64,000 nucleotides of DNA from Halothece sp. PCC 7418 (GTDB lineage: Bacteria; Cyanobacteriota; Cyanobacteriia; Cyanobacteriales; Rubidibacteraceae): assembly GCF_000317635.1 (NCBI RefSeq), contig NC_019779.1, forward strand, positions 3,720,001-3,784,000, given 5' to 3'. The translations under genes were made by a program, and so were the position numbers. This document shows, piece after piece, positions 63,422 to 64,000 of the stretch (position 1 is the first letter of the stretch; every line of letters starts with the position of its first letter). The notes under the pieces were generated by a model that was given only the letters and a program-made list of their open reading frames with translations, had not been told where the DNA came from and did no database searches.

Positions 63422-64000
63422 ATGGAAACCGTCTTAAATCTAGAACCCATTGTTAATCTCACCCGAGAGAAATTTTATCAACTGTGTTTGGCTAATCCTG
63501 ATGTTTTGATGGAGCGATCGCCAAAAGGAGAATTAATTACCATGTCCCCAATCGGAGGAGAAGGAGGTCGTCGAGAAGCCTATTTAATCGCTAAGGTTGG
63601 GATGTGGAACGAACAAACTCAGTTAGGAGTGGTGTTCAGTTCTCAGACGATATTTAGCTTGCCAGGTGGAGGCGACCGCGCTCCTGATGTGGCTTGGGTA
63701 GAAAAACAACGCTGGGAAAACTTAACTCAGGAAGCAAGAGAAGGATTTCCGCCCCTTTGTCCAGATTTCATTATCGAGTTGAGATCCCGCAGCGATCGCC
63801 TAAAACCCCTCCGAGAAAAAATGCAAGAATACTTAGCCTCTGGACTGCGGTTAGGGTGGTTAATCAATGCGAACGACGGACAAGTTGAAATTTATCGATC
63901 GCGAACCGAACAAGTGGAGGCGCGATCAATGCCCGCTATTCTTTCAGGAGAGGATATCTTGCCAGGGTTTGAGTTATCTTTAGACCTGAATCAGCTTTAA
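63422..64000 (+). CDS. Uma2-family putative restriction endonuclease-like protein
   Basis: A 192-residue protein of the PD-(D/E)XK-fold Uma2 (DUF820) family, very numerous in cyanobacteria. Signatures are MTREKFYQLCLANPDV-like N-terminus, FSLPGGGDRAPDVAWV (active-site Asp), PDFIIELRSRSD (Glu-x-Lys replaced here by ELR), and YLASGLRLGWLINA. Whether it is an active nuclease is unproven. It ends exactly at the last base of the window with TAA. ATG 63422 lies 139 bp from the divergent NB-ARC gene. Confidence 0.88.
   Translation: METVLNLEPIVNLTREKFYQLCLANPDVLMERSPKGELITMSPIGGEGGRREAYLIAKVGMWNEQTQLGVVFSSQTIFSLPGGGDRAPDVAWVEKQRWENLTQEAREGFPPLCPDFIIELRSRSDRLKPLREKMQEYLASGLRLGWLINANDGQVEIYRSRTEQVEARSMPAILSGEDILPGFELSLDLNQL

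Overview
The window is chromosomal DNA of a cyanobacterium. The evidence is the HIP1 octamer GCGATCGC scattered through it, the split dnaE gene whose C-terminal half begins with a split-intein fragment, and the NDH-1 CO2-uptake genes ndhF3-ndhD3-cupA with a divergent LysR regulator. CruA-type carotenoid cyclase, HpsJ, COP23, DUF1822, DUF4912 and DUF2288 proteins point the same way. Acidic RTX-tailed secreted phosphatases suggest a marine or halotolerant unicellular type, but the species cannot be fixed from the sequence alone.

Layout. 0-11 kb is mostly housekeeping: the start of argS, dnaE C-half, an FKBP isomerase, a phasin-like protein, an NmrA-type reductase, exonuclease III, an alpha/beta hydrolase, an AEC carrier, HU, a CobD-like decarboxylase and a degenerate lipoamide-dehydrogenase-like flavoprotein. 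11-33 kb is an accessory signalling locus, almost entirely on the minus strand. It contains two near-identical Ser/Thr kinase + COP23 modules, a periplasmic caspase-fold protein with eight 66-bp repeats and a DUF2808 tail, and a CHAT-FHA-WD40 protein. Upstream of these are a DUF1822 protein, a sigma-like protein, four tandem proline-free acidic coiled-coil proteins and an FHA protein that looks like a degenerate bacterial dynamin. A porin sits inside this block on the plus strand. Three genes here are broken at mononucleotide runs; no such break was seen in the other long genes of the window.

33-40 kb holds lipoamide dehydrogenase, a Phd/PIN toxin-antitoxin pair behind a perfect palindrome, trpC, a serine/alanine-glyoxylate-type aminotransferase and a DUF4912 protein. 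40-51 kb holds a DUF362 protein, cruA, the inducible CO2-uptake operon with its regulator, and HpsJ, DUF2288 and YdcF proteins. 51-58 kb carries two divergent secreted phosphatases, one PhoX-like and one with two fused PhoA-like domains. They end in almost identical RTX-type tails and flank a 683-bp intergenic region with a candidate Pho box. 58-64 kb holds tRNA-Ser(CGA), ilvB with a zinc-ribbon tail, a PEBP protein, an NB-ARC ATPase and a Uma2 nuclease.

How parts may work together. In the 11-33 kb block, phospho-threonine readers (FHA) are encoded beside Ser/Thr kinases, caspase-fold proteases (CHAT and p20-like) and a sigma-like factor. A phosphorylation-controlled stress or cell-fate pathway acting on a membrane-associated coiled-coil/dynamin-like assembly is a reasonable hypothesis, but it is inference from gene content. 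The phosphatase pair probably serves phosphate scavenging, and the ndh/cup operon serves carbon acquisition under CcmR/NdhR-type control.
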